DNA of 64,000 nt from Scleroderma bovista (taxonomy: Eukaryota; Basidiomycota; Agaricomycetes; Boletales; Sclerodermataceae), in NCBI GenBank assembly GCA_037178675.1, contig JAYMGJ010000015.1, positions 46,291 through 110,290 of the forward strand, read 5' to 3'. Position numbers and translations under genes: made by a program. Position 1 is the stretch's first letter, and the number at the start of each line of letters is the position of its first letter. Below are positions 24,196 through 45,225 of this stretch, piece by piece. The notes below the pieces were generated by a model. The model saw nothing but the letters and a program-made list of their open reading frames with translations. It did not search any database and had not been told where the DNA came from.

Positions 24196-24811
24196 TGTGC
24201 AGCACCTTAGGCATCTCCCCCCATGTACCAGTGGTGGTAGTCTGAACGGAACGACAATTGCTAGGGAACTCCCTAGGGGTCGGAAGGGCTCCATGATTTT
24301 TCGCTTCTTATCTTCGAGTAGAAAGCAGAGGCCCCAACAAGGCCACAGATTAATACCTCTACCTCGAAGTCACATTCATTAACAATCGAGTTCGTGAACC
24401 CGCTCTGTTTACTAAATTGTAAGCTACTCTATTGTCCAAGGGTCTGGAGTAAATGCAGCTTACCCCAAATAGGTTGATTGGTTGTTGTTCACACTGTCTT
24501 CAAAGGCATCTGCATTCCAAATTATTTTCACGACTCACTCGCCACGAGTCTGGTATCCAGAGTAATTCGCTGCTGGAAGTGTCCAAAGAATCCTCAGAGG
24601 TCAAACACAAGCAGGAAGCTCGAACCCCTTGTCCAAAGCGAGTGCGACCACTTTCTATGATGTGCCATTCGAATGCAGCATTCCACACAAATGAGGGGAT
24701 TTCATCACTAATCGAAGAAATAAGAAAGGGGATACTACTAGTAAAAATACATGAGCGTGAAAACTGCAGCGAAAATAGAAGCGCAAGCCGCAGGGCTAAC
24801 CGGAGTTACCA

Positions 24812-27505
<2,694 letters not shown>

Positions 27506-28231
27506 TCTTCCTTGAGTGTAAAATTTGGGTTACGGAGCACCGCACGAGAGGAAAAAACGACACAGCACTAGTAGATAAGTGTAAAGGTGGAAAGAAAGAA
27601 AAGAAAAAGACGTCACTTGGTCGAATTGGTCGATGGATGGGTTTGTGATGCGGTCGACAGTCGAGGATGAGTCACGCAAAGAAAATCGCCGAGGGTCCGT
27701 GCGTCATCCATGATTATATAATACAACCGATTACGTTTCAAGTTTCAACATAATGGGGGACACTATCTGGTGATGGGTCCGCCTTTAGTAGTGGCGAGCT
27801 TGCATGGTTCGTAGAATATATACTATGTTGAGGCTGAATAATATAACAAAGCTGCTCACCTCCCTGTCTTGTGTGTCCGCTGGCTTAAGTCTTTACACTC
27901 GCCGTCGCGGATATCGTTCATAAATACTAATTCGCGCTCGTAATCTTCCTGTAAATTTCCCGGGATCCAGTGATGAAGTATCAATAAGATAACTGATGCA
28001 GTACGGACAGGAATGATGTAACTTGTCCAGACGAATACATGGAAACAAGAGCTACAAGGTAAGACATGGCCAGGTGACCAGCATTATACAGGTTAGGGCC
28101 GTAAATACAAAGCCGTCGAACTTGAAAAAGAAATAAAACGCGATACAGTAAGTGGAACCAACGTCAAGTGCATAATAGTATGAACAGTATATGCGATGGT
28201 CCTCAATTATTTGTCCAGCAAAGAGAAGCAA
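27506..28231. other. Intergenic region without a supported gene
   Basis: About 0.7 kb between the PRP4 start and the 3' end of the next minus-strand gene. It should contain the PRP4 promoter and the downstream UTR of the neighbour. No TATA box at a convincing distance and no repeat is visible. Confidence 0.4.
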
Positions 28232-30993
28232 TTATTCACCATCGAAAAGAGATATCGGCCGGTCCAGCGGTGCCGGCGACTGCGACCTCAAGTCTCCGAC
28301 ACCGGCGGCACCCAGATCTCCTTCCCCCATCTCACCTTCTCCTCCCCTCTGCCTAGTTCTGCCGCCATCACCGTCGCCATTGACACCGTCTATATTCCTC
28401 TCCCTCTCCCTGTCTCTGTCTCCTTCAGCATCCCTCCTAGAACGCTGCCGATGCGATGGTTGCGACATTTGCGATCGTATCGGCGGTTCAGGATAAACCA
28501 CTCCCATGGGAACAGGCGATGCCTCGTAATCCCCACCACCAGCCCTCGATGCGCCGCCCCGGCGGGACGACTCCATCCTGTCCTGCGGGACAGATGCAGC
28601 CCCTGTAGGCGTCCCAGACCTGTGGGAAGGTGCGTATGGGTTAAACGACGGCGGTTGTTGGTAATGGTGGTGGTGGTAGTGTCGATATGGGTGCGGTAGG
28701 ACGGGTGGCTGGGTTTGGCGTTCGTGTTGGCTTTGGTGTTGGTGTTGGTGTTCGCGTTGGCGTTGACGCTGGGAATTGGAAGACGCATTACGAGCTTGAT
28801 CTTGGGTATCCTCATCCCGTGGAAGTGGGCGGTTCGCAGATTCAGGACTGAGAAGCTCAGGGTGTGCGACTGTGCCGTGTGAGGCGGGTGAGACGGCGCT
28901 TGATGCGGAGTCGGTCTTTTTTTTCGTTGTGGTGTATCGTTTGAGGTTCAAGGAGCAGTAGCAGCAGCAGCAGGTTCATACCAGGCGAATGGATGCGTTG
29001 GATCGAGTAAGTGGGGTGTCGGAGAAGTAACAAATATAAAATACAAAATCTAGCCTACCGGTGATTCGACGACAATGTCGGGTATGGTTGCACTCGACGA
29101 TTCGCGCTGACGCATCCTCGGGCGTTGGTTAGAGTCCCTCTCGTGCTCCGGCGGCGGATATTGAAGTTGTGCTGTCGGTTCTGTAGGTACCGGTGTATGC
29201 CGTCCACCTACATCGGCATAAGGAGGAGGTCGGGCATAGAACTGATAGTGCTGCGGATGATAGTGGGAAGCAGGTGGGAGTGTCTGACAGATACAGCTTG
29301 TTAAAACAATCGACACTTTCATTTCAGAAACAACTTACATTGGAACGCGACTGGCTCCTCGTCGGTGTCGCCGTAGAAACGACGTCTGGGTCCGCTCTCC
29401 ACTGCTCGACAAGACTCTCCCTACTTGGGTACATAGGTCGATCCGTCCGTGGAGCAGGACGTGTAGACTGACTTCCGGCTCTTTCCCGTCCGGAAAACTC
29501 ATGCCTCAGCGGCGTTGCAGTAGCCCGTCTACTGGGCGCCATTACTAAGTCATACTGGGACACATTTTCTGAGGCCCTTGATGCAACAGATGAAGGTTGG
29601 ACAGGGGCGTACATAGGTGGTTGATACGCGTAGTCCCGAGACCGGACTGGGGGGTATGAGTCAGGATTGGAAGGGTTGGTATGCCTTCCTTCTCTACCAT
29701 CTTGTAGCTCAGTGGCAGTGGTGCTGGGTGAGGCGGCTATGCGTACAGAGAGCGTATGCGGGGCAGGAATGGTGATATACTCAGTCCGAGGATCAGCCGT
29801 GGGTATCCAACCCTCAGGCGGGGGCGGGTGCTGCATGACATTTCCTGGGCTGACAGGGATAGGACGGATGATTTCTGGCCCATCGGCATTCGACTCTGGG
29901 GACGGTGTGCGCCGTTCGTGAGAGGGAGAGCGGATAGGGATGGGTGTAACGAGCGTTGGGATGGGCGGTGGAGGTGCGTGTCGTGCAGTGTCGAACGTAC
30001 GTACAGGTGGCGCAGACCCTGGGCGCATGCTACAAACGAACGGGGTCTGCATGGGTATGAGCAATAGGCATGGCATTGGCTATGACGTACTGCTGCGAAC
30101 GGCTGGAAACGCGCCAACGAGGCTGGGGTGGATCAGGGCGTACAGCTTCAGTTGCTTCGGGCCCTTGCTCGCCGTTTGCTTGTTCACTATCGTCGGCATC
30201 GGTGGTTTCGTCTGAGAAGGCGAACCGGCGGGACAGGCTTGGCAGTGATTCTTCGGGTTCCCGCAGTGTCCTAGCCTCCTGAAAGCCCATCCTGCGACCC
30301 TTACTCAACCCTTCCTGATACCCCTCTCGGCGGCCTTCTTCACGTGCAAGCATGACGAGCTTCTCTTCTTGGAGTTTCCGGGCTTTGGTCCGGGCTCTCG
30401 CGGCATCCGCCTCTGCCTCATTTCGCTGAACAGAAACTTGGTTAATGATATCCTGTGCGCGAAAGATCTCCTTCTGTGCATTTTCGAGTTGAAGCTTGTA
30501 TAACTTGAGTTCCTCGCGTAATCGGGCCGCCTCCTGGTCAGAGCGATCTTTAGACTCGGTCGTGGATTTCAACCTGCTAAAGTATTCAAGAGCTCTGCGT
30601 TCGGCAGCGTTCGCACGACTCGTTTCCGTTTCGAGACGGTCATTCGCCACGGCGAGAAGTGAGTTGACCTCTCTAACTTCTTCGTCGCGGGAAATGAGGC
30701 GTGCAAGTAAGTGACTGCTCGAGCCCTCTGTCGTGTGCGAGCGATGCCGTGAGGCCGACTTCGACCTGCGACGATGGGCACTGTGATTTGGGTGGGCATT
30801 TGCAGTGGATTTCAGATAGCTAGGTAGACTCGACGAAGGGGATGATGCACCAGATTCGAGATCGGGAGGGTGCTCATGCGCTATGTTCGCCCTGTCATTG
30901 TCAAGTACATAATGTGAGGGAAGTCTAAGTCATGTACACTCGACTGAGCAAGGGTGCTTACCTTTGGTCATCGTTGAGGTCCCCCGACAACAT
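28232..30993 (-). CDS. Coiled-coil, low-complexity protein of unknown function
   Basis: Exons 30993-30962, 30891-30091, 30029-29339 and 29283 to about 29067 join in frame (donors GTAAGC, GTACGT, GTAAGT). Residues about 60-230 form a long charged coiled coil (LLARLISRDEEVREVNSLLA, LREELKLYKLQLENAQKEI) followed by a Gly/Arg-rich segment with EEGRREGYQEG. The rest is Pro/Ser/Tyr/His-rich and disordered. A further exon at about 28916-28232 (Gln/His-rich, then Arg/Asp/Gly-rich) joins in phase 0 only if a purine-rich AAAAG acceptor is used, so it may instead be a separate gene or a 3' UTR. The coiled-coil core resembles a conserved basidiomycete hypothetical protein, but I know no function. The ATG at 30993 is chosen because it gives a short first exon with a clean donor. 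Confidence 0.6.
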
Positions 30994-35337
<4,344 letters not shown>

Positions 35338-38300
35338 TCCTTGCCCACCATCCAACTGATTTGTGCTTTATCTAGATCAAACCCAACTGCGTTCCTGTTG
35401 TACTCCGTCTCCGTCTCCCCGACCCCCCATTACTCGATGATGATTTCATATCTCAGGCTTGATGCACGGAGGACACGTTGCCTGCTGGACTCTGGACTCT
35501 TTTTCTCTCCTTTCATTGATCGGATGTCTACCGTATTACCCATACACACTCCCCCAGTGACTCGAGTTACAAATTCCCGACTTTTGATTGGTTCTTTCCA
35601 ACCTGGGCTTCCGATATATCTCCTGCGCCAGCCACGTGTTTAACCCGCTCGCCCCGTTCTTTCTCGCCCGCTTATTACACGAATTCCTTTTTCCCCAGTC
35701 TTGACATAGATGCGAAAATAGTACTAAGAGATGCAAAGGTGTAGAATTGATCTGGCAAGTACATAGTGTAGTCGTCGTTTGTATAGTTGATCAACTTTCC
35801 GAATCTGTAGGCAGTCTTTAGCTGTACCTTCCCCCGTCTTATGTAGTTGAAAAATATGACACGAATCGTACTATTAGTTCTCCCAAATTTTGGCATAGTT
35901 CGGAAATGACTAGCTGGTCGCAGAAAACATCATATGTACCTTGTGGACCTCCGGATCGTGCGGCACTAAAAGCCAAAATTTAGTCATCGATTAGCTAGGT
36001 GCCTCTCTAAACGCACGGGAATGATAGCAACCTGTTCCTGTTTCATTGTTCCCGTCACATTTCGGAGTGGTAACTGATGCAAAAGGCTATAGTAGGTGAT
36101 ATGCGTAAGGGGTTTTCACCTCATTGGTTCCTTCATTCACTTCCTATACTGTTTACCCTTCTCGGAGGGAGAAGAAAGCCGATTATGACCCGTACACAGT
36201 AAGGCCTGCCGCAGCTGCGTGCCAAGTACTCATCCATGAACACTATCAATATTTGGGATCAAAACTCCCCTCGACTGATCACGCGCACAGCGTCACACAA
36301 GTTAGCTCCTGAAATCTGACAGACCAAAGTCGGAAGGAGACATGCCATTGCTGGCAAGACTCGGACGTGACACGCAATCAAAACACGAGGCGCGGAGACA
36401 GCAAGTGGCACGGAGCCGGGGGCTGGAACTATGCACACAATTCATACATGGTGCCACCGTCACCGCACCCCTGGCCAACCAGTGCCTTTCCCCGGCGTAG
36501 CAACGCACGCAGCGTCACAGTGTTACTACCCTGCTGACACGGACGATGCTTCAGGGTGCCCCCCTAACCTTTTCACATCATTTTTCGTTTCATCTCGCTG
36601 TACATGTTGCAAACGGTGTCACCCTATCGTATATATAGAGTTTACATTGCAGTGCACTGTTTGCCAATCACGCTTTGTCTTTGCCAGCTGTCTTGTTGTG
36701 AAGGTACTGCCTTGACCTACACTGGCTCGCTTTGCGGTGATACCATAGAGTGAGTCGTGCTGGGTAGTGCTTGGCGTCGGGAGGATTCATTGCATGAGGG
36801 CATCGTCATACCATGGTACATAGAGGCGAGCGAATGCAGTGTACTCGAAGATAGAGCTCAGGAACACTAGGTGTCGACCTAAACTCCAGGCACATCAATG
36901 CCTCGTCTGGACACGTTGCAAGCCTGAGCATCAATAGATTAACTTTCGATCAAATGCATCTCCAGACCAAGTAGGAAGTGAAAGGTGACCTGGGATACCG
37001 TCATGATACGTATATGATATACAGCCCAGCCCAAGACATCTTGTCTCCGTGCTGCTGGATCCTGTGCTGGCATGCGACCGCGGTAGTTATATAGTAGCAT
37101 CATACCCGTGAACTCGGAGCGCACAGGCTGCAGTGCATCGCATTTCCTACATATGTACTCCTCAGAACTATGATTGAGTTGAACAGGCGTGCCTGTAGAC
37201 TCATCATGGCGATGGACCCGGGCCAGGGTGAGCGCTTGAGCTCTGAATCGGAAGGGGGGGAGGGTCTAGACGACGTGAACAGACATGCGCAGGCCAGATC
37301 AGCCACAGGCAAACTATCAGAGTAGACATACGTATGTACGTACGTACACGACGCCGCTCCGAACCTACGGCCTCGATGAATAGGGAAAGTGCGTCTTTTT
37401 CGGTCCTCACGAAGGGGTTCAATCGAGAAGCCGACAGAGACTACTAGGGGCACGATCAACGGGTCTAATCAGCCTTATATGCACTAGCGGACCGAGTAGT
37501 GTGTATTGGAATTACTTAGCCCCCGCAACAAGGCACAGCTGATAAGTTATCCAAACGCCCGAGAATCAGGGCACTATACTATGCCTGCGTTCGACTCCTT
37601 ATTGGAATTGGGCCAACCCATGATTGGGCCTCCGAAGAAATCAGAAAATGCTCAGCGGGCCTAATCTTCCGAACGACGCTCGCAGGCGGCACTGTACTAC
37701 CACAGGCAGGGTTGCGCTAATCACGCACACCGGTGACCGGAACCTCCTGTGCGAACAAAGAATGATGGTAGGTACATCTCGTGCGCAGAGGTGCACAGGA
37801 ATACTATTGAAACGGAAGGTCATGGATTGACGGATAAGGGAATACATATCATAGGTGGGGAAAGGGACAAAGCTCCCCGCGCTGGCTTGGCGATGCGAAG
37901 TTGCGGGCATAAGACGCCGTTTCGGAGAGCGTCAATCGACTCTCTGTGGGTACCTTGGATTATTAAGGCGTGAACACGAGTGGCTGGTTGAACTTTGATC
38001 AAAAAAAGCCGCTGGTCGGACACAGGACAAGTAAGTTATATTCCAAATTCCTTCGGACCGATTCATGTTCCGAAGACATTGCAAAACTTGGCAGACAGTT
38101 TGTACGTAGGTAAGAAATGCGATGTGGGGTGGGGGGCACGGCTCGATCACAGCCAACGCACTGAATCACAGGCACAGCCTGGGGCGATACGCAATTCGGA
38201 AATTTAGTGACCCACAAAAAGCAGTTGGTTGAATTTGCGCAGATCAGGTCCAGGTCCGAAGACGCACCGACAATCGCTACTCTTCGCCGAGCCAGGCACG

Positions 38301-39628
38301 ACTAAACTTTATCGTCGCATTCTGCGTCCGTACGCGGAAGAAGAATGAAATGTTGGGTTTTGCTGGTAGTTTCTGAGAGGCGGGTGTTTCCGAATCTGCA
38401 ATGGAGATACTTACCCACATTCACTGGACATGACACCTGGATACACAAGAACTTTTTTCTGTATTGCGACATGTGCTGATGGATGTAGTTTTGCTGGTCT
38501 AGAATGGACTCATATAACGGGGGCACTTTGATGATCAGTGATGGGGACAACTATGTCACATATCCCAACAACTGCAGAAGGCAAAAATGTGCCTTAGTAG
38601 ATGCAGTGCTCGCTCGCCCCTGCTCAGGGCTCGAGCCTCGAGACCACGATCAGAAACCCAGCGCGCGCGCGCTGTCATAAGTGTACGTACATGGATGCTG
38701 ATTCCATGCCGGGTCGAGTCGCCATATGCCCGGTGTGACATTTCTTCGTTCCAAAGTTGGCATTTGCCGGGTCGGCCGTTGAACTCTCGGCGACTAGGCT
38801 TGACAGGAATCGATGGCAAGGACTGGCGCCTGGAGGTATCGACCAGCCTGTAGCATCCATTTCTCCGCCCAATCGCCCCAGCATGGTCCCTGAGCGGCAC
38901 GAAAATGGGAAAAGTACGCCGCCCATATGTAACGCAATGTTACGAGAAGCCGTCATGAAAGGACTTCACGGATCAGGATATAGTAGGACATGCTTTTGTC
39001 TGTCAAGCCACGCATTGGCCGGGGACAGTAAACCATGCCAACAGCCGCCAGCGCTGGCATTAGCCCCAAACTGTGCCATCACTAACCAAGTTTGTGAGCC
39101 GTCAATCAGCAGTTGGCTGAACCAGTGTCTTCGTTGCAGCCTCTGCCAAGCCCTCATGTAGGCATCGCGGGAGATTTGTGGGCTCTTGCGGCGTTGGGAA
39201 GCCGCCGATGGGGTCTGGACTTCAGGGCTGTGGACGAATCTCACGATGGATGAGCTTGCCTCCGAGGCTTGCACAAGACCTCCGAGCAGAGCGCGAGAGC
39301 GAAGGCGGACGTCGTCTGGTGCGGGCAAGTGTGCGCTCGCACTGGTGGCCAGAGATTTTTTTTTTTTTCTTACGCCGCTGTCGGTGGGTGAGATGAAGTC
39401 TGATCCGGAGAGTCCAGACTGGCTGGGCGTGACGGGGTTGTGTGATGCGTGACGGCTATCTGGGATCAGCCGGTGCCGTGATGGTGCACGTTCCTGACCC
39501 GAGCAGCTGGATCCACGCGAATCCAAAGTCCGACGAGTGCAGCCGTGCCTTAATTGAGAGCGTCTGTGCCAGGCACCCCATATTAGAAAGTCTCGTTCCT
39601 TCTTTTTTCTCTCGCTCTCTGCCGCTCC
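35338..39628. other. 4.3-kb stretch without a supported gene
   Basis: Many short frames occur on both strands. The longest is a 186-codon minus frame at 38966-39526; it overlaps good-looking + frames, lies in the GC-rich region just upstream of the transcription factor gene, and has no recognisable domain. I treat these as chance. The region also holds a TACG/GTAC palindromic simple repeat near 37325-37350 and a GCGCGCGC run near 38660. Much of it is probably the promoter and 5' leader of the C2H2 gene. Confidence 0.4.
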
Positions 39629-41750
39629 ATGGACGACTCAAAAGCTGCTCCTCCTGGGCTCGACAGATCCGTCGCAGAAACAGGCTCGGACTCCCCTCGC
39701 AGCCAGCACAACACCGACGCTGCAGAGACATCCCCCGGCGATACCACCAACATGGCCCTCGTCGCCCCCAACAACCCCACCATCCTCGCTGCGGGCCCTG
39801 GCCCTGGTGCGGGCGTGAACAAACGCTACAGACCCGCGCCTGCAAAGACCTTCCAGTGCAGAGGCTATGGCGACTGTCGCATGGTCTTCAGCCGAAGTGA
39901 ACATCTCGCCAGGCACATTAGGTAGGCTTGTCCCTCTTCTGCCCTCCCCCCGTCGATCTCACCTTGTCCCGTTCAGGAAACACACCGGCGAACGCCCCTT
40001 TACTTGCCACTGCTCAAAACAGTTCTCCCGCCTCGACAACCTCCGCCAGCACGCACAGACCGTCCATGCCGACAAGCAGGACCAGAACGAACGCATGATG
40101 CGCGACCTCACCTCCCTCCACGCCTCCATGGCCGCCGCGAACAAGGTCGGCCAGTCGGGCAGGAGCAAGCGTGGCCAGGCCGCCCTCAACGCCGCCGCCG
40201 TCATCGCCGCTTCCTCATCGGCTGCCGACCCCGCCATCCACACCCTCGACGCCGTCAAGGAGGAGGACATGGCACACTCAATCCACTACCGCCCAGGCAC
40301 GAGCACGGGCTACGAAGGTACCGACACCCTCATGTACAACGACTGGAGTGCCGACGCGGGTGGAGGTGGGACCCATCCGCATCCGCGGCCTGCTAACAAC
40401 CATTCCTTTCGTGACTCCAGCCAGTCCTTTCGTGCCCCCCCAACATCTTCTTCCGCGTTCTTCGGCCAACACAGCTCCCAGTCCTTTCTCCCCCTCCCCG
40501 CCAGTGCCTCCCCATTCAACTTCAGTGTCCCCCCAACACGGGATGGCAGGCCTGGATCTAGCAGCAGCCGTCCAACAACTGCAGGTGCACCAAATCCAGA
40601 ATCATCATCCGCATCACATGCTCGAACGCTCCCGCCACTCGCAGCAGTCGTCTCCGCATCCATCCCCACCACACCATCCCAACAACAACCACCATCAGCA
40701 GTACAATCACAGCACGTACTTCCCCTACCAGGCGCATTCGCCAGACGACCTCACACCACAGGTCGCCCAGGAACAGCTCCAGCATCCTTCTTTGTCCCAT
40801 CAAAACCTGCTTACGCTGGAGGACCTGGACTGGTCCATCAATCAGAGCTTTCCCTTCCACCATATGGACGTAGCGCAGAACTGGCTGCAGCAGCAGCAGC
40901 GGCAGCAGCAGCCACCCCTTACCACCACCACACCTCATTCGAGGGCGAGCCTCCATCACCTACCGCAGCTGCCTACGACTCACCGTTTTCCTTCAACCCA
41001 CCTCCGCCAGTCCCCGAATCAACACCAGCCATCCCACGTAAACGCCCCTTCTCCGGACTCGACCTTGATGACGCGTCCCCATCCATCCGTCGAGACCTCC
41101 TTCCCCCAGGATCATCTTCAGGACTTGGCGACTACGAGTACGGCTCAGAATCCCGCCCTCAGTCTCGACGCCTCTCCGTCCTGGAACTCTGCAATGACAC
41201 CGATGTCGATGCAGGAGTACGACCATTTCTATCGGGCCCAGCAGCACCAGGCAATCCCGGATCAGCTTCGAGACCAACTACCTCTTCCGGACTCTGCACA
41301 TCCGCATCTGCTCTCGCACTCGTCGATCGATCTCCACCCACACCAAGCCCAGCTCTACTCCCTGGACCTCAGGCGGCAGCAGCTGCTCCAGCTTCAGCAG
41401 CAGCGCCAGCAGCAGCCCAGACGTCCTTCGCTGGAGGGCGACTATCTCCAAGCGTTAGGCGGGAACCAACTGCATCACCCTCACCCGCATACCCAACAGC
41501 AGCAGCAGGAGGCGTTCTACGAGCCATACCCGGTCCGGACGCAGCTGCATCCCCACCCTCTCGCGGTTCACTATCGTCGAGGCGAGGAGACTCGCAGTCT
41601 CAGCACCAGCTCCAACAACAGCACCTCCAGTACGGGTCCCCCCAACAACAACAGCAACATGGCGGGCAGCAGCAGCAGCAACAGCAGCAGCGGGATACAC
41701 GATCCCCCGTCGCTAATGCATATCCCCCCGCTGTTGGAATGAAGGTCTAG
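39629..41750 (+). CDS. C2H2 zinc-finger transcription factor
   Basis: Exon 39629-39921, a 55-nt intron (GTAGGC...GTTCAG), then 39977-41750, giving 688 residues. Two tandem zinc fingers occupy about 75-128: the first C77-x5-C83 ... H96-x3-H100, the second C108-x-C110 ... H123-x4-H128, joined by the classic HTGERPF linker. [13 protein letters not shown] and [15 protein letters not shown] are typical of fungal stress/nutrient regulators. The intron splits the first finger. The rest is disordered with Ala, Gln and Ser/Pro runs and conserved-looking islands [11 protein letters not shown] and [11 protein letters not shown], the latter seen in related basidiomycete factors. It should bind DNA in the nucleus; targets are unknown. 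A second long frame overlaps most of the second exon. Confidence 0.88.
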
Positions 41751-42805
41751 CATATACTGGCTTTCCCTTGTGTTCTACTTTTAATTAATTACGTTTTCGT
41801 TTTTTTTTCTCTCTCCCTGTTTATCTTGGGGTCGGACATACAAGTTTACGCATGTGTGATATCGGTATGGATACTAGTCACCCCCGTCGCAAATCGTGCT
41901 TTTGGTATTCTCCCTTTTTTTTTTCTTGTTTTGTTCTACATAATTGCTTTCCTCCTGGCCCCCGTCCGCGTCCGTAATTTGAAACAAAACTTTTATGTAC
42001 TTAGTGCTTGTACTGTCATCTTTTTTTTTTTTTTTTTTACTTATTAAAAGCTGATCGTATACCGTATACCATATCACATCCTACGATATCGTATGTTTGG
42101 GGATATCGACGCAAAACGGACTGAAGTACTTTGCGACTTCAAATTCTGCTATGTATTTGGTTTGCAAATTGGACTTGGATATAAGTGTAAAAAAAAATAA
42201 GAATTTGCGGGATGTCGTGCGCATTGTGACACATAGTACATTCGAGCTGAAGCGGCCGGGGACTGGGTAAATTGACCGATGACGATATCATTGAAATAGC
42301 TCAGGTACAAGCCTGGCACCCGTAGTACGGTACATACATATATGACGGCGAAGCCAAGGTAGTATGTAATAAAGGGAGAAGCGAACATGTACCATATTGG
42401 CTGATTGGCAGTACAGGGTATTGTGAGAGTGGCGCATCAATGGCAATGGCGATCGACAAGGTGACGACGGCGAAGATGGTAGTACTGTCGACTCAAGGGA
42501 ACACGGCTGATTGGAGGGGGTCAGTGTGTGCGTCAACTCAACACCAGAGACAAAGAATCAGGAACTTACCACCTGTGTTGAGTCATCTTACTTGATGATG
42601 CCGTTAAGTTGGATGAAGTTGAATGTGCTTTTCGGCTAGAAATGACATATCTTTGTGACCCTTACTACGGCATCACCGTATCAGTTGACCGCACTGCCAG
42701 TGCATATGTACAACCGAAGAAAACCAACCTGATTGTACCACCACAACAACGCGTATTGTCGCCAATTTATTTAGAGGAGGTATGGATACTACCTACAATT
42801 GACTC
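41751..42805. other. Intergenic region, T-rich
   Basis: About 1 kb between two genes on the + strand. The first 300 bp contain several long T runs, including 18 T in a row near 42021-42038, probably within or after the 3' UTR of the transcription factor. No gene is supported. Confidence 0.45.
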
Positions 42806-45225
42806 ATGATCATGGTCGAGATTGACATGCACTTGTGCAGCATGCGCCTGATCAACGTAAAGGCCTTTCTTGAAAGGGAGGAATTGATCAAAGAGGGAAA
42901 GCGAGTTGACCGTCAAGCCAAAGTGCTCGAGTTCGCTGACGACGAAGTAACAAAGTATGCGATCTTATCCCATCGGTGGACCGAGCAAGAAGTGGATTAT
43001 ACCGAGATGGCCGAGCTCGCAAAGATGGACGAGGAGGAGAGAACCGAAATTCGCCAGCGTGATGGCTATCGCAAGATCCTCCAGAGCTGCGAGCAGGCGC
43101 AGAAGGACGGGTACAAGTGGCTGTGGGTCGACACTTGCTGTATCGACAAGCAAAGCAGCGCAGAGCTATCGGAGGCCATCAATTCCATGTACCGGTGGTA
43201 CGAAAACTCAAGGATATGCTACGCGCACCTCTACGACGTCGACTATTCATCCTTTCCCATTTTGAGGGACCATAGAAGGCATCCCAAGTCGAACGGCTGG
43301 CCGGAATGGTTCTCGCGTGGGTGGACACTGCAGGAGATGATAGCGCCGAGGGACGTCCAGTTCTTCAACAAGGATTGGCATCCCATCGGTGACAAAAGGG
43401 TGCATGCGCGTACTTTATCAAGAATCACTGGAGTTCCACAGCACATACTGACGGAAGGACTTTCGTCAAACCGTCCGTGCGTTGCCCAAATCATGTCATG
43501 GGCTGCCGATCGGACGACGACTCGAGTAGAGGACAGGGCTTACTCTCTGATGGGTCTGTTGGACGTGAATATGCCGATGTTGTATGGGGAAGGGAAGAAG
43601 GCATTTCATCGCCTTCAGCTGGAGATCATCCGCATGTCGAATGACCAAAGCATCTTTGCGTGGGGTTGCCACAAAACATATGTGCGGACTGGCAGTATCC
43701 TTGCGGACGACCCGAGCTTCTTCTGGGATTGTGGTCAGATGGAACTGATGGATCAAGACAAATTCATTCAATGTCTCAAAGAACGCGGTGTCCCAAGAAA
43801 AGAGCTCCCTTCGATTGAGGACGATCGATTCAGCACATTCCCCATCACGAATCGTGGCATCCACATTTGGCTGTTCCTCCGTCCCGACGTTAGCTCTGAC
43901 GAGTTAGTCTTCCAAGCCCTGCTGCCATGCCAATTTCGTCCGTCGGGTCCACCGACACCAGTGGCCATCGATGTGGCTTTGTGGGACTCCAATTACTATC
44001 GATATGGGAGGTCTTTGCGTCATGAATGGGGACGTCTACAATTATGTCGAGTCTATCTCAGATATCAAGACACGGTGCTGCATTGCAACTCCACATTCGA
44101 GATCGATGACAGTGCGATCACCGAGAATCATTTCTTCCTCTCGTCTAGTACATGGCCAGTTGGATTGATCACAGGGAACACAGTCACTCTGAGCATCACA
44201 GATCCCCTTTGCATCAAGCACTATTCTTGCAGTCGATATCGATTCACAGTGGGGTTTGGACAATGCTTTGGCAAGAACTGGATCCATGCTGGTGTTTGCG
44301 ACGCATCTGGAACAATGGCTTGGAACATCTATGACTTGATGCTGAAGCGAGTGCGTGCACTGACCATGGATTTTGGACCTGCAAGCCGTCAAGTCCGCAT
44401 TTTTCAAACCCGTCTCCATTTATCGGCGTGGATCCTGCAGGTGTCTTGTGTCGTGTGGGAGAGCCCAAGGATATGTGGAGTTAAGCTTGAAATATTTCAG
44501 GATTTCGATCTTAGTAATGTATCGGGTGGATGGACAGGCTTCGACGTTGATGTAAGTAGATTCTTTTTTGTGCATGCAGCATTACCATTTCATTTGCCAT
44601 TGTTTATACAGGGAACAGACGATCCCGACCGTGACTGGCGGGGTCTCATGATACCTTATTGTCCGATTAAGCAGGGTAGCTATGAGCTACTTGTGGATGG
44701 GGTCTCTATGAAGTTCTCATACTCCACACTTAATGACATAAAGGTGAGTACACGTACCTTTCATACACTGTTTGAGTCTTACGAGACCAGCTGGGGGACT
44801 ATGGTCACTTTACGGACTCCGAGTCCTTCTGCCGCGAAGGAAACCTCTTTACTGACCTCAAGTCACGTTTTTTAAAGACGAACATCACCCCAAGGCAGCA
44901 CAAAATATCTGGAAGGTATGGGTACCAGACAACGAACGACGTTGTGACAGTGGATAACGACCACCGTGACCTTGGTTCCATCAAATTATACAAACCACTT
45001 GGCCTTTCGCTTCCGAGCAACGACGACTTCAAATCATTGTTGGTTTCATTCTCTACTCGACTCGCCAACAGATATCTCGTCACACGGGTCATAGAATGTC
45101 CCCTTAACACTCACCAGCATGATTCAGGCATAAGGTGTTACAGCTTTGCAAAGCCATTTGTTTGGCACCGAAATGAAGGCGCTGGCTCTGTGCTGAGTAG
45201 CGTGGCAAGACGAAACGCAGGGTGA
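42806..45225 (+). CDS. HET-domain protein, HET-E/HET-D-like N-terminus
   Basis: Exons 42806-44551, 44612-44743 and 44878-45225 join in frame (introns of 60 and 134 nt, donors GTAAGT and GTGAGT). The final exon is inferred from an open frame that continues in phase, and its acceptor (TTTTTTAAAG) is weak. The protein has about 740 residues. The HET domain lies at about 50-200: YAILSHRWTEQEV, YKWLWVDTCCIDKQSS, AINSMYRWY, then WFSRGWTLQEMIAPR, with the later RVEDRAYSLMGLLDVNMPMLYGEG. This is the form found at the N-terminus of HET-E-like incompatibility proteins, but no NACHT or WD40 repeats follow. The C-terminal 450 residues are not recognised. The Met at 42842 (MRLINVKAF) matches the usual start of such proteins better than 42806. 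Confidence 0.85.

Noticed and set aside
28390..28815. 141-codon minus frame rich in Asn/Thr
   Set aside because: Shadow of the His/Gln-rich frame; created by the same codon repeats.
37400..37440. GGGGTTCAATCGAGAAGCC as a tRNA T-arm
   Set aside because: The rest of a tRNA could not be built around it on either strand.
38966..39526. 186-codon minus frame upstream of the zinc-finger gene
   Set aside because: Competing frames on the + strand, GC-rich composition, no domain and no exon partners.
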